DNA from: an uncultured Bacilli bacterium
GTDB taxonomy: Bacteria > Bacillota_I > Bacilli_A > RF39 > UBA660
Length of the DNA: 33,576 nt
Assembly: GCA_934130485.1 (NCBI GenBank)
Contig: CAKOYE010000005.1
Span: 1 to 33,576 of the forward strand
Direction: 5' to 3'
Numbering within the stretch: position 1 is the stretch's first letter; every line of letters begins with the position of its first letter. Made by a program: the position numbers and the translations under genes. Shown in pieces: positions 16,291 through 24,157 of this stretch. A model generated the notes under the pieces. It made no database searches, was not told the origin of the DNA, and saw only the letters and a program-made list of their open reading frames with translations.

Positions 16291-16946
16291 CATTTTACAA
16301 CAAAACCAATTTCTAATTTGACATCAGGGCTAGCTACAGACTCTACAACTACCTTAGCATAACCTGTTTTTAATGCAGTTACAAGGCCATTTTCATCTAC
16401 TGATACTATAGAGTCGTTTAAAGATGAATACTTTAAAGTTTTATCAACAGCATTTTTAGGTATAACAGATACATTCAACTGATATGTTTCACCAGATTTT
16501 ATATTTACCTTCTCACTATTAACAAATAACTCCTTGACATTTATTACATTCTCCGTAACAATAACCTTACATTCTTCCTTTAAATCAGTTCCTTCAACAG
16601 AAACTAAAATTTTAGTTGAACCTGTTGAAATACCACTAATCAATCCAAATTCATTAATAGTAGCAACACTTGGATCCTCAGATTCATAATTTATTTTTTC
16701 CTTGCCACTACTTGGTGTTAATGTAACTTTAAGATTAAAACTTCCACCAATATCTAAAGAAATTTCATTTTTATTTAATTTTATATTTTCATTGACAATT
16801 TCCGTATTATCATTACTATTTCCATTATTTTCTACTTGCTTTTTAGTATCATGTTTAAAAAATACTAAATATACTACTAAAAATATTAAGCAAATAATAA
16901 TAAAATAAAATCCATACGATAGTCCATCCATAATTTTTCTATTCAT
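16290..16946 (-). CDS. Membrane-anchored protein with two Big2 (bacterial Ig-like) domains
   Basis: A short N-terminal tail is followed by one membrane helix (about 11-30), a polar Asn/Glu linker (35-55), and two tandem Ig-like group 2 domains. The first (about 56-130) has YESEDPSVATINEFGLISG then STGSTKILVSVEG. The second (about 135-217) has LKYSSLNDSIVSVDENGLVT then KTGYAKVVVES. Both fit the Big2 pattern of a DxSIV-x-GLVTA-x-G strand turn. The domains should face outside, where such folds mediate adhesion or structural roles. The ATG follows AGGGAG. It lies 10 nt after the parE stop with no terminator between, so it is in the parE transcription unit. No catalytic domain or sorting signal is present. 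Confidence 0.85.
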   Translation of the reverse strand: MNRKIMDGLSYGFYFIIICLIFLVVYLVFFKHDTKKQVENNGNSNDNTEIVNENIKLNKNEISLDIGGSFNLKVTLTPSSGKEKINYESEDPSVATINEFGLISGISTGSTKILVSVEGTDLKEECKVIVTENVINVKELFVNSEKVNIKSGETYQLNVSVIPKNAVDKTLKYSSLNDSIVSVDENGLVTALKTGYAKVVVESVASPDVKLEIGFVVK

Positions 16947-16956
16947 AAATTCTCCC

Positions 16957-18861
16957 TTAAACTTGATAATTATCTTCTAAAGTAAATTCAATATTTTCTT
17001 CAATCCATTCTTTTCTAGGCTCTACTTTATCACCCATTAATATACTAACACGCTTTTCTGCTAAAGCAGCATCTATTATATTAACTTTAATCAAACTTCT
17101 AGTTTCAGGATTCATAGTTGTTTCCCATAATTGTTCAGCATTCATCTCTCCTAAACCTTTATATCTTTGTGTTTCAAGTTTTATTTTACTTTGCGCTAAT
17201 ATACTTTTTCTCTCATCATCAGTCCAAGCGTAGTGAACAACTTTTCCGTTTGATAATTTATATAAAGGTGGCATAGCTATATAAACTTTTCCAGCTTCAA
17301 TTAAAGGCTTCATATAGCGATAAAAAAATGTAAGTAATAAAATTTGAATATGTGATCCATCTACATCGGCATCTGACATAATGATAATTTTATCATAATT
17401 AGAATCATTCACTTCAAAATCACTTCCAACACCAGCTCCAACTGTATGTATTATTGTATTAATTTCTTCGTTTTTGAATATTTCTTCTAATTTTGTTTTT
17501 TCGCAATTTAATACTTTACCTCTTAATGGTAAAATTGCTTGAAATTTTCTATCTCTACCCTGTTTTGCAGAACCGCCGGCTGAATCTCCCTCGACTAAAA
17601 ATAGTTCGTTTTTATCGGGATTTTTTGTTTGAGCAGGTGTTAATTTTCCACTAAGTAGTCTTTCTTTTTTTGCTTTATCCTTACCGTTTCTTGCCTCATC
17701 TCTAGCTTTTCTAGCAGCTTCCCTAACCATTTTACTTTTAACCATTTTTTCCAAAATAGAAGTTGCCACTGCTTTATTTTCCTCTAAAAAATACTGCAAT
17801 TTTTCAACAACAATACTCTCAACAATAGTTCTAGCTTCTGGAGTTCCAAGTTTTGCCTTTGTTTGGCCTTCAAATTGTAATAAATTTTCAGGAATTTGTA
17901 ATGATATAATAGCGGTTAATCCTTCTCTTGTATCACTACCTTCCAAATTTTTATCTTTATCTTTTAAATATTTATTAACCCTAGCATAATCATTAAATAC
18001 CCTTGTAATTGCTGATTTAAAACCAACTTCGTGAGTTCCACCATCATTTGTTTTTACATTGTTTACAAAAGATATAATATTTTCGTTATAGGTATCTGTA
18101 TATTGAAACGCTATTTCAACGTTAATTCCATCTTTTGTGGCATCAAAATCAACAACTTTGTGTAAAGCTTTTTTATCTTCATTTAAGTATTCAACAAACG
18201 ATCTTAAACCATTTTCATATTGATAAACTTCTCTTCTTCCATCTATTTCATTAATAATTTCAATATTTAAACCTTTAAGTAAAAATGCACATTCTTGCAT
18301 CCTTTCACAAATAGTAGTAAAAGAAAAATTTGTAGTTGAAAATATTTCATCATCAGGCATAAATCTAACTGTAGTACCAGTTTTACTTGTTTTTGATAAT
18401 TGTTTTAAAGGTACTGCCAACTTTCCACCATTTTCAAATTTAATATAATGTTCATAACCATCTCTTTTTATTGTAACTTCCATCCATTTAGATAAAGCAT
18501 TGACTACACTTGCTCCAACACCGTGTAATCCACCAGAAACTTTATATCCGCCTGTTTCAAATTTTCCACCAGCGTGAAGTACTGTATAAATAACTTCTGG
18601 TGTTGACATACCACTAGAATGTTTTCCAACCGGAACACCACGCCCTTCATCACTTACACTAATACTACCATCTTTATGCATTATAATTTTTATTTTTTTT
18701 CCGTATCCATTGATAACTTCATCAATTCCATTATCAACAATTTCCCATATTAAATGATGAAGGCCTCTTTTATCAGTTGAACCTATATACATACCGGGTC
18801 TTTTTCTAACAGCTTCGAGTCCTTCTAATATTTTTATTGAGTTTTCATCATATTTTACCAC
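16957..18861 (-). CDS. parE: DNA topoisomerase IV subunit B
   Basis: The ATPase subunit of topoisomerase IV, which decatenates daughter chromosomes. A GHKL ATPase domain (EIVDNGIDE; YKVSGGLHGVGASVVNALS) precedes the transducer domain and the TOPRIM region (ELFLVEGDSAGGSAKQGRD; SDADVDGSHI). GRGVPVGKHSSGMSTPEVI and LLSGKLTPAQTKNPDKNEL favour ParE over GyrB. The track-like GTG at 18870 belongs to ACGGTGAT, the probable ribosome site, so I choose the GTG at 18861 (MVKYDENSIK), giving 634 aa. ParC, normally next in line, is missing; a Big2 protein follows instead. The catalytic partner must be encoded elsewhere. Confidence 0.93.
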   Translation of the reverse strand: MVKYDENSIKILEGLEAVRKRPGMYIGSTDKRGLHHLIWEIVDNGIDEVINGYGKKIKIIMHKDGSISVSDEGRGVPVGKHSSGMSTPEVIYTVLHAGGKFETGGYKVSGGLHGVGASVVNALSKWMEVTIKRDGYEHYIKFENGGKLAVPLKQLSKTSKTGTTVRFMPDDEIFSTTNFSFTTICERMQECAFLLKGLNIEIINEIDGRREVYQYENGLRSFVEYLNEDKKALHKVVDFDATKDGINVEIAFQYTDTYNENIISFVNNVKTNDGGTHEVGFKSAITRVFNDYARVNKYLKDKDKNLEGSDTREGLTAIISLQIPENLLQFEGQTKAKLGTPEARTIVESIVVEKLQYFLEENKAVATSILEKMVKSKMVREAARKARDEARNGKDKAKKERLLSGKLTPAQTKNPDKNELFLVEGDSAGGSAKQGRDRKFQAILPLRGKVLNCEKTKLEEIFKNEEINTIIHTVGAGVGSDFEVNDSNYDKIIIMSDADVDGSHIQILLLTFFYRYMKPLIEAGKVYIAMPPLYKLSNGKVVHYAWTDDERKSILAQSKIKLETQRYKGLGEMNAEQLWETTMNPETRSLIKVNIIDAALAEKRVSILMGDKVEPRKEWIEENIEFTLEDNYQV

Positions 18862-18877
18862 ATTTATCACCGTAAAA

Positions 18878-18906
18878 ATTATATCAAAAAAAAATTAATT
18901 AAGCAA
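18878..18906 (-). promoter_or_regulatory. Promoter for parE, -35 in the preceding terminator loop
   Basis: Minus strand: -35 TTGCTT (18906-18901), 17-nt spacer, extended -10 TGATATAAT ending at 18878. The -35 sits in the loop of the DUF1450 terminator. Confidence 0.7.
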
Positions 18907-18920
18907 ATAATTAATTTTTT
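18886..18920 (-). terminator. Terminator of pduL-DUF1450
   Basis: A perfect 13-bp AT stem (18920-18908 with 18901-18889), loop TTTGCT, then more T residues. The DUF1450 stop codon lies within the stem. Confidence 0.7.
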
Positions 18921-19138
18921 TTAAGAAATTCTTTAATTTTCAAAATTAATTCTTCTTCAGTATCCGCTATAATAGGAATATGATTAACAATCGCAAAGTT
19001 TTTTGTTCTACCTATTCCACAAAAATTTTGACACCCTATTATTATTTTAGCATTAGGATCTATCTCTTCAAGTTTTGGTACAATTGAAGAGACATTCATA
19101 GCCTTACATTTATCACAAATTCTGAATTCATTATTCAT
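18911..19138 (-). CDS. DUF1450 small protein (YuzB-like, Cys-containing)
   Basis: A 75-aa protein with C-x2-C near the N-terminus (ICDKCKAMN) and C-x3-C in the middle (GCQNFCGIGRTKNFAIVN), the pattern of DUF1450. The Cys spacing suggests a thioredoxin-like ferredoxin fold or metal binding; no function is established. The ATG at 19138 is chosen because GGTG precedes it by 6 nt, although TTG and GTG codons lie in frame upstream. It overlaps the end of pduL by 8 nt, so the two are translationally coupled. It ends inside its own terminator stem. Confidence 0.8.
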   Translation of the reverse strand: MNNEFRICDKCKAMNVSSIVPKLEEIDPNAKIIIGCQNFCGIGRTKNFAIVNHIPIIADTEEELILKIKEFLKKN

Positions 19139-19718
19139 CACATTCACCAACTAAAATGCTTGCAATATCACCTTGACTTACTAAATGTCCATTAGCGTCA
19201 TCAGTATCTAGGTGCATTTCAAAAGAATAATTATCGTTAATTTTTAATGATACATTTTTTAAAATACCACCCTTTTCTCCATTTAATAAAACATCTACGT
19301 ATTTTCTATTTTCTAATCCATATTTTTTTACATCTTCATTTGTTAAATGAATATGGCGAGTTGCAATAATGCAGCCTTCATTTAAGTCAATACTACCATT
19401 TGGTCCTATAAGGGTAACACTCTCACTACCTATTATATCTCCTGATTCTCTAACTGGAGGATTTATTCCTAATTTAAAAGCATCAGTTTTTGAAACTTCA
19501 ACTTGAGTATAACTTCTTAGAGGTCCTAATACTCTTACATTTTCTATAATACCCTTTTGCGTTTTGATAGTAATTTTAGAAGTACTAGCAAACTCACCTG
19601 GTTGAGTTAAATCTTTTGATTTTTCTAAAGTAGCATCACCAAATAAAACTTTAAAATCGCTTTCTTTTAAATGAACGTGTCTATTAGATACACCAACTTT
19701 TACATCTATCTTTCTCAT
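19131..19718 (-). CDS. pduL: Phosphate propanoyltransferase / phosphotransacetylase, PduL type
   Basis: PduL transfers acyl groups between CoA and phosphate. Outside microcompartments it replaces Pta, working with acetate kinase to form ATP and acetate. Two PduL barrel halves are visible with Zn ligands in SNRHVHL (H14, H16) and ATRHIHLT, plus FASTSKITIKT, GPLRSYTQVEVS, PPVRESGDI and the C-terminal HLDTDDANGHLV. At 195 aa it is a standard length. No N-terminal encapsulation peptide is seen, so it is probably cytosolic. The promoter region follows the MBL gene's terminator directly. No ackA or pdu gene is nearby. Confidence 0.93.
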   Translation of the reverse strand: MRKIDVKVGVSNRHVHLKESDFKVLFGDATLEKSKDLTQPGEFASTSKITIKTQKGIIENVRVLGPLRSYTQVEVSKTDAFKLGINPPVRESGDIIGSESVTLIGPNGSIDLNEGCIIATRHIHLTNEDVKKYGLENRKYVDVLLNGEKGGILKNVSLKINDNYSFEMHLDTDDANGHLVSQGDIASILVGECDE

Positions 19719-19733
19719 AAAATCACCTATTTA

Positions 19734-19739
19734 ATTATA
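19734..19739 (-). promoter_or_regulatory. Candidate -10 box for pduL
   Basis: Minus strand TATAAT, 16 nt before the pduL start and just after the U-tract of the MBL terminator. No clear -35 is present. Confidence 0.35.
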
Positions 19740-19750
19740 TATTAAAAATT

Positions 19751-19777
19751 AAAAAAAATCTATAAAATTTATAGATT
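19751..19777 (-). terminator. Terminator after the MBL hydrolase gene
   Basis: A 10-bp AT hairpin (19757-19777, arms AATCTATAAA and TTTATAGATT) followed on the minus strand by eight T residues. The MBL stop codon is in the stem. Confidence 0.75.
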
Positions 19778-20302
19778 AATATCGAACCAATAATTGTTTA
19801 ATTTTTCTAATCCAAGAGCAGTTTTATTACCGTGTCCTGGATAAACAGTAATGTCATCATCATATTTTTTAATTTTTTCAATACTTTTTAACATTTCTTC
19901 ATAATTACCTGTTTCTAAATCAGTTCTTCCTATACTATTTTCAAATAAAAAATCACCTGTAAACATTATTTTTTCATCTTTAAAATAATAAGTAACTGAG
20001 TCACTAGTATGACCAAATGTATAAATAACATCAAATGAAAAATTTTCTATTTTATATTTTTTTTCTTTTACATTATCATACTCAAAAACAATTGGATTGT
20101 ATTTCTTTATAACACTATTTAAAGCTCCAATATGATCAAAATGATGATGAGTTATCAAAACAGCTAAAACATTCATACCATTTATTTTTTCATCAATTTT
20201 TTCAAATGAGTCACCAGGATCAACAATAATACAATTATTATCTTGTGATACAATATAACAATTTTCTAAATACGATCCAACAACTATACTATCAATTTTC
20301 AT
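19769..20302 (-). CDS. Metallo-beta-lactamase fold hydrolase (GloB-like)
   Basis: A 177-aa cytoplasmic enzyme with the binuclear metal motif THHHFDHIGAL (HxHxDH), FGHTSDSVTYYF, TGDFLFENSIGRTDLETGNYEEMLKSI and a final YPGHGNKTALG. This arrangement is typical of glyoxalase II-like hydrolases in Firmicutes, which hydrolyse thioesters, but the C-terminal glutathione-binding region of true GloB is missing. The substrate is therefore uncertain. The ATG overlaps the stop of the upstream basic protein by one base (TAATG), placing it third in the rnhB operon. Confidence 0.85.
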   Translation of the reverse strand: MKIDSIVVGSYLENCYIVSQDNNCIIVDPGDSFEKIDEKINGMNVLAVLITHHHFDHIGALNSVIKKYNPIVFEYDNVKEKKYKIENFSFDVIYTFGHTSDSVTYYFKDEKIMFTGDFLFENSIGRTDLETGNYEEMLKSIEKIKKYDDDITVYPGHGNKTALGLEKLNNYWFDINL

Positions 20303-20589
20303 TAAATACCTCTTTTTATATTACGAATAGCTTCAATATGATTAAATTGTCTTTCATTTGTTGAATTGTTTTTAGGATTTATATTCTGTTCAACTTTTTT
20401 TGCTTGCTTTTTAGGTCCATATATATTTATGTTCAATTGATCCTTAAATTTTAATCGTGACATTCTTACCTCATCGACACTTCTAGCTCCTATTCGATTA
20501 TCTAACCTATTCATATCAATAGAACGAGTTTTACTTTTTAACTCACCTGTAAATAATTTTCTATCATTAAAATTTGATCCAAAGTTCAT
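20302..20589 (-). CDS. Unknown basic 95-aa protein in the rnhB operon
   Basis: Not recognised. The protein is hydrophilic and Arg/Lys/Asn-rich (DRKLFTGELKSKTRSIDMNR; RIGARSVDEVRMSRLKF), with no membrane segment, Cys or obvious fold; the middle could be helical and the C-terminal third is probably disordered. It is joined to both neighbours: ATGA overlap with the rnhB stop and TAATG overlap with the MBL start, with GGAGG 7 nt before its ATG. Such tight coupling argues that it is translated. The charge suggests nucleic-acid or ribosome contact, but that is only inference. Confidence 0.7.
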   Translation of the reverse strand: MNFGSNFNDRKLFTGELKSKTRSIDMNRLDNRIGARSVDEVRMSRLKFKDQLNINIYGPKKQAKKVEQNINPKNNSTNERQFNHIEAIRNIKRGI

Positions 20590-21212
20590 TTCATTTCCTC
20601 CAATACTTTTTTAATAGGACCATAAGTTTTTCTATAACCTTCTATAAGTCCATATTTATTAATTGCTTCTATATGTTTTTTTGTAGGATACCCTTTATGA
20701 GATGCAAAACCATACATAGGATAAATTTTATCAAGTTCATACATCATTTTATCTCGTGTTACTTTAGCAACCACGCTAGCAGCAGCAATACTAATACTTT
20801 TAGCATCCCCTTTTATTATGGACGTTGAATCAATATCTAAATCAGGTAAAGGCATTGCATCAACCAAAACGTGCTCTAAATTAACTTTTTTTCTAACTAT
20901 AGAAATACTTTCCATCATAGCTTTTCTACTCGCCTCATAAATATTTATTTTGTCTATTTCTTCTGGATGAACGTACCCTATACCATAAGCAACACAATTA
21001 TTTATAATATATTCGTAAAATTCATCACGTTTTTTTTCACTTAATTTTTTTGAATCAGTTAGTCCTTCTAAAACAAAATCGCGAGGCAATACTACGCAAG
21101 CAGCAACTACATCACCAATTAGAGGACCTCTTCCAACCTCATCCACTCCACCTATATAATTTATACCAGTATCATATAATTCATTTTCATATTTATAATT
21201 ATCATTATCCAT
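20586..21212 (-). CDS. rnhB: Ribonuclease HII
   Basis: Cleaves RNA in RNA/DNA hybrids and starts removal of misincorporated ribonucleotides. The catalytic carboxylates are in GGVDEVGRGPLIGDVV (DE near the N-terminus), VLVDAMPLP and the SISIAAASVVAKVTRDK segment; TDSKKLSEKKR and the C-terminal YGFASHKGYPTKKH are family features. At 208 aa it is full-length. The ATG at 21212 follows AGGGTG at 7 nt; the 19 residues before the conserved GGVDEVGRG are polar. It is first in a three-gene unit with the basic protein and the MBL hydrolase. Confidence 0.96.
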   Translation of the reverse strand: MDNDNYKYENELYDTGINYIGGVDEVGRGPLIGDVVAACVVLPRDFVLEGLTDSKKLSEKKRDEFYEYIINNCVAYGIGYVHPEEIDKINIYEASRKAMMESISIVRKKVNLEHVLVDAMPLPDLDIDSTSIIKGDAKSISIAAASVVAKVTRDKMMYELDKIYPMYGFASHKGYPTKKHIEAINKYGLIEGYRKTYGPIKKVLEEMK

Positions 21213-21231
21213 AATGTTTCACCCTAAAATA

Positions 21232-21240
21232 ATTATATCA
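21232..21240 (-). promoter_or_regulatory. Extended -10 promoter for the rnhB operon
   Basis: Minus strand TGATATAAT (21240-21232). A weak -35 TGGAAT lies at 17 nt (21260-21255). Confidence 0.5.
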
Positions 21241-21262
21241 AAAGAACAAAATAAATTCCACC

Positions 21263-21307
21263 AAAAAAATAGCAAAACTATTCATTGTAAATAAAATTTT
21301 TGCTATT
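21263..21307 (-). terminator. Terminator of the CapA-like gene
   Basis: Arms AATAGCAAAA (21268-21277) and TTTTGCTATT (21298-21307) pair over 10 bp; the 20-nt loop holds the last codons and the TAG stop. T residues follow on the minus strand. Confidence 0.6.
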
Positions 21308-22444
21308 ATCATTTATTAATTTTAAAACTTTGTCTTTTTCATCACCATCTAAAATTGTGGGTTGAAAGTTATTTTCATAATCAACAGAAGAAATGGAAAC
21401 AGGAATTAATTTCAAATCATAATTTTCAAATTCATCATTTTTAAAATTGAAGGTTACTTGAGCTATCATAGAATTCATATCAACAGGATGACGATTACCG
21501 CCATAGCAAAAATTTCCTAATGAATAAATAATATATTTATTCTTATATTCTTCAATTCCTTGCAAAATATGAGGATGATGGCCAATTACCAAATCAGCAC
21601 CATTGTCTATAGAATAATGCGCTAATTCTTCTTTTATAGAATCAAATTGATAATCATATTCTATTCCACCGTGTAAACTAATTATTTTTATATCAACATC
21701 GTTATCATTAAAATATTTAATACATTTATCTATCTCTGCTTTACTATAAGTATTAAATGCCTTAAATCCAGCAAAACCAAATTTAAATCCGTTAATTTCT
21801 TTAATTAAAAAATTTGAATTGTCAAAAAATTCTATATTATTATTTTTTAAAACATTTATCGTATCATTATAACCTTCCTCATAATAATCGTATATATGAT
21901 TATTTGATAAATTAACAGCTTCTACATTACCATTAAGTAAAATATTTACATAATCCATTCTTCCCTTAAATGCAAATTGTTTATCTTGATATATAGTAGC
22001 GTCAGTTAGTGGACCTTCTAAATTAACAACTGTATAATCATCATTTTCAAATATTTCTTTAACATTTTTAAAATAATACGAATAATCCTTTTGTTTTTCA
22101 AAAAGTACTTCAAAAGCTCGATTTTGACTTGTAGCATAAGTTCCTAAAGTACAGTCACCTGTAAAACTTATTGTTACATTATTAATTTTATCCAAAATTT
22201 CAGTTTCAGAATTAACTATTTCGGTAGTAGATACTTCTGTATCAATTGTATCAATTTTTGTTAAATTATCAATTTTATCTTCAATAGATTTTTCCTTTAA
22301 CAAATAATTATTTTCCTCACTAATACTAATAGAAGTATTAAAATTATCAGTAACAGAATTTTCTATTTTTTCACATCCTGATAAACTAATTGAAGAAAGT
22401 AATAAATATGCACTAAAATAATATTTAAATTTTTTAATTTTCAT
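21278..22444 (-). CDS. capA: CapA-family lipoprotein (PGA_cap, calcineurin-like phosphoesterase fold)
   Basis: The N-terminus is a lipoprotein signal ending LSGC, with Cys24 lipidated. A polar linker (about 25-85) rich in Ser/Thr/Glu follows, then a PGA_cap domain: TISFTGDCTLGTYA, VVNLEGPLTD, VNLSNNHIYDY, ISLHGGIEYDYQF and GHHPHILQGIEEYKNKYIIY then SLGNF. These metal-site motifs are intact. CapA proteins take part in poly-gamma-glutamate export or retention, but many lone members have unknown substrates, and no capB/capC is seen here. The frame opens upstream to 22477, but the ATG at 22444 precedes the signal peptide and follows GCGAGG. It is monocistronic with its own promoter and terminator. 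Confidence 0.88.
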   Translation of the reverse strand: MKIKKFKYYFSAYLLLSSISLSGCEKIENSVTDNFNTSISISEENNYLLKEKSIEDKIDNLTKIDTIDTEVSTTEIVNSETEILDKINNVTISFTGDCTLGTYATSQNRAFEVLFEKQKDYSYYFKNVKEIFENDDYTVVNLEGPLTDATIYQDKQFAFKGRMDYVNILLNGNVEAVNLSNNHIYDYYEEGYNDTINVLKNNNIEFFDNSNFLIKEINGFKFGFAGFKAFNTYSKAEIDKCIKYFNDNDVDIKIISLHGGIEYDYQFDSIKEELAHYSIDNGADLVIGHHPHILQGIEEYKNKYIIYSLGNFCYGGNRHPVDMNSMIAQVTFNFKNDEFENYDLKLIPVSISSVDYENNFQPTILDGDEKDKVLKLINDNSKNFIYNE

Positions 22445-22467
22445 AAACCTCGCCTCTTTAGCTTTGT

Positions 22468-22496
22468 ATTGTAACAAATAACACTATAATAGTCAA
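22468..22496 (-). promoter_or_regulatory. Promoter for the CapA-like gene
   Basis: Minus strand: -35 TTGACT (22496-22491), 17-nt spacer, -10 TACAAT (22473-22468). It abuts the trmR terminator. Confidence 0.75.
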
Positions 22497-22520
22497 TAAA
22501 AGACAGTATTATTTATACTG
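22497..22520 (-). terminator. Terminator after trmR
   Basis: Hairpin CAGTAT (22504-22509) / ATACTG (22515-22520), loop of 5 nt, followed on the minus strand by TCTTTTA. The trmR stop overlaps stem and loop. The U-tract is short. Confidence 0.5.
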
Positions 22521-23090
22521 CCTTGAAACACCTATTCCATCGCCTATTGAATAATAGGTTGTTTTAAATTCTTTATTTTCATCTAAAAAATCCTTATAAT
22601 TCTTAATTTTTCTTACAATTCCCCTTACGTTACGAGTTAAAGTACTCCAATCGCCTTCAACAAGACCGTGAAATGATAAATTGTCGCTTATAATTGTACC
22701 ATTATCATTTAAGTTTCTTTTAAATTTTTCAAAAAAATTTATATATTGACCTTTTGCAGCATCAATAAATATTAAATCATATTTATCACTCAAATTAACA
22801 TTCAATGCATCATCAAGAATTACTTTAATTTGATTCTGTAATTTAAAATCAGTTATGTTTTTTAATGCTAATGAATATCTTTCCGAATCTCTTTCAATAG
22901 TTGTAATTTTAATATTTTTATCAACCATTGCCATTTTAATTGCTGAATAACCAATTGCAGTACCAATTTCCAATATATTTTTTACATCATTTTTTCTTAT
23001 ATAATCGCACAAAAATTCAATACCATCTTCCATCATTATTGGTACATTATTTTTTTTTGCATATTCTTCTAATTCTAATATTCGTACCAT
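22509..23090 (-). CDS. trmR: O-methyltransferase, TrmR/YrrM type (tRNA U34 5-hydroxyuridine methyltransferase)
   Basis: A class I SAM-dependent methyltransferase: NILEIGTAIGYSAIKMA (motif I), TTIERDSERYSLA (acidic motif II), YDLIFIDAAKGQYINFFE (metal-binding motif) and GTIISDNLSFHGLV. In B. subtilis the YrrM homologue makes 5-methoxyuridine at the tRNA wobble position. That function is inferred from fold and gene order: the upstream mltG, DUF1292, ruvX and ireB match the B. subtilis yrrL-yrzB-yrrK-yrzL run. The ATG lies 16 nt inside the end of mltG, behind AAGG, so the two are translationally coupled. It is last in the operon. Confidence 0.9.
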   Translation of the reverse strand: MVRILELEEYAKKNNVPIMMEDGIEFLCDYIRKNDVKNILEIGTAIGYSAIKMAMVDKNIKITTIERDSERYSLALKNITDFKLQNQIKVILDDALNVNLSDKYDLIFIDAAKGQYINFFEKFKRNLNDNGTIISDNLSFHGLVEGDWSTLTRNVRGIVRKIKNYKDFLDENKEFKTTYYSIGDGIGVSRQYK

Positions 23091-24151
23091 AAACCTTGAC
23101 TCTTTAAAGACGCAATCATTTGAAGATGCTCTGCATTAGTTTTAGTAAAATATGTTTTTTTATTTTTATCAGCAACAAAGAAATAATAACTATGTTGGTT
23201 TGGATTTATTGTAGCTTCAATTGATTCAATACCAGGATTACATATTGGACTAACTGGTAATTTCCCAGCCATGCAAGAATTTCTAGTATTATAGTTATTA
23301 CATTCATCTAATTCAGATTTTTTTAAATCTCTTTCATTCATATCAATTTTACTTGCATAATAAGTTGTAACATCACTACCTAAACTCCAACCAGAATTTA
23401 AACGATTATAAAATACTCCTGACACATCAAATCGATCACTAACATTAACGCCTTCCAATTCAACAATAGAAGCTAATGTTAAAATTTGATGTACAGTATA
23501 ATTGCTATTTTGAATATCATTTTTATAAGGAGTTAATTTTTTATCCATTTGATCTAATAATGTTTCAAAAATTTCTTTAACAGTTACATCTCTACTTTTA
23601 AATTGATATGTATCTGGAAATAAATATCCTTCTAAAGAATAATAAATTCGATTATCTTTTATTTCATCAGTTAAAAACCAATATTTACTAATTAATGAAT
23701 CTAAGTAATTAGTATCATTTAGTAAACTATAAACATCTTCCTCAGTGTTATTTGTGTTATCAGATATAGTTTTTGCTATATAACGCATATTTTTTCCTTC
23801 AACAAAAGTAATACTTATAGCATCTATATTAGCATCGCTTCCATTTTCTAGAGTTTTTATTATTTTTTCTACACCCATATCTTCACTTAAAGAATATTTT
23901 CCTTTTTCTAAACCATCAGGATTCATCAATTTAACATACAACTTATAAAAAAATTCGGATTTTATCAAATTATTTTCTTTTAACTTACTAGAAATTGATA
24001 AATACGTTTCACCACTTTCAACTTCAATTTGCTTCATTGCAGAATTTTTACTAACTGGCCCAATATTTACTTTATAAATAGTACAACATACAACAATTAA
24101 AACAACAAAAAAGGCTACAAGAAAACCAGCCATATATGTATATTTTTTCAT
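23075..24151 (-). CDS. mltG: Endolytic murein transglycosylase MltG
   Basis: A membrane-anchored lytic enzyme that cuts nascent glycan strands and limits their length. A short cytoplasmic tail and one membrane helix (about 6-28) precede the LysM-like YceG region (ETYLSISSKLKENNLIKSEF) and the catalytic domain: EGYLFPDTYQF, ILTLASIVELEG (catalytic E231), DVSGVFYNRLNSGWSLGSD and SPICNPGIESIEATINPNQH. At 358 aa it is full-length. The start is poorly marked: there is no Shine-Dalgarno within 15 nt of the ATG at 24151, and AAGGA lies about 19 nt upstream, so initiation may depend on coupling to the preceding gene, whose stop is 6 nt away. Confidence 0.95.
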   Translation of the reverse strand: MKKYTYMAGFLVAFFVVLIVVCCTIYKVNIGPVSKNSAMKQIEVESGETYLSISSKLKENNLIKSEFFYKLYVKLMNPDGLEKGKYSLSEDMGVEKIIKTLENGSDANIDAISITFVEGKNMRYIAKTISDNTNNTEEDVYSLLNDTNYLDSLISKYWFLTDEIKDNRIYYSLEGYLFPDTYQFKSRDVTVKEIFETLLDQMDKKLTPYKNDIQNSNYTVHQILTLASIVELEGVNVSDRFDVSGVFYNRLNSGWSLGSDVTTYYASKIDMNERDLKKSELDECNNYNTRNSCMAGKLPVSPICNPGIESIEATINPNQHSYYFFVADKNKKTYFTKTNAEHLQMIASLKSQGLWYEY

Positions 24152-24157
24152 ATATTA

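Noticed and set aside
16957..18870. GyrB rather than ParE
   Set aside because: Motifs GKHSSGMSTPEVIYTVLHAG and LLSGKLTPAQ resemble Firmicute ParE, and no gyrA follows. Confirmation would need a tree with the other paralogue.
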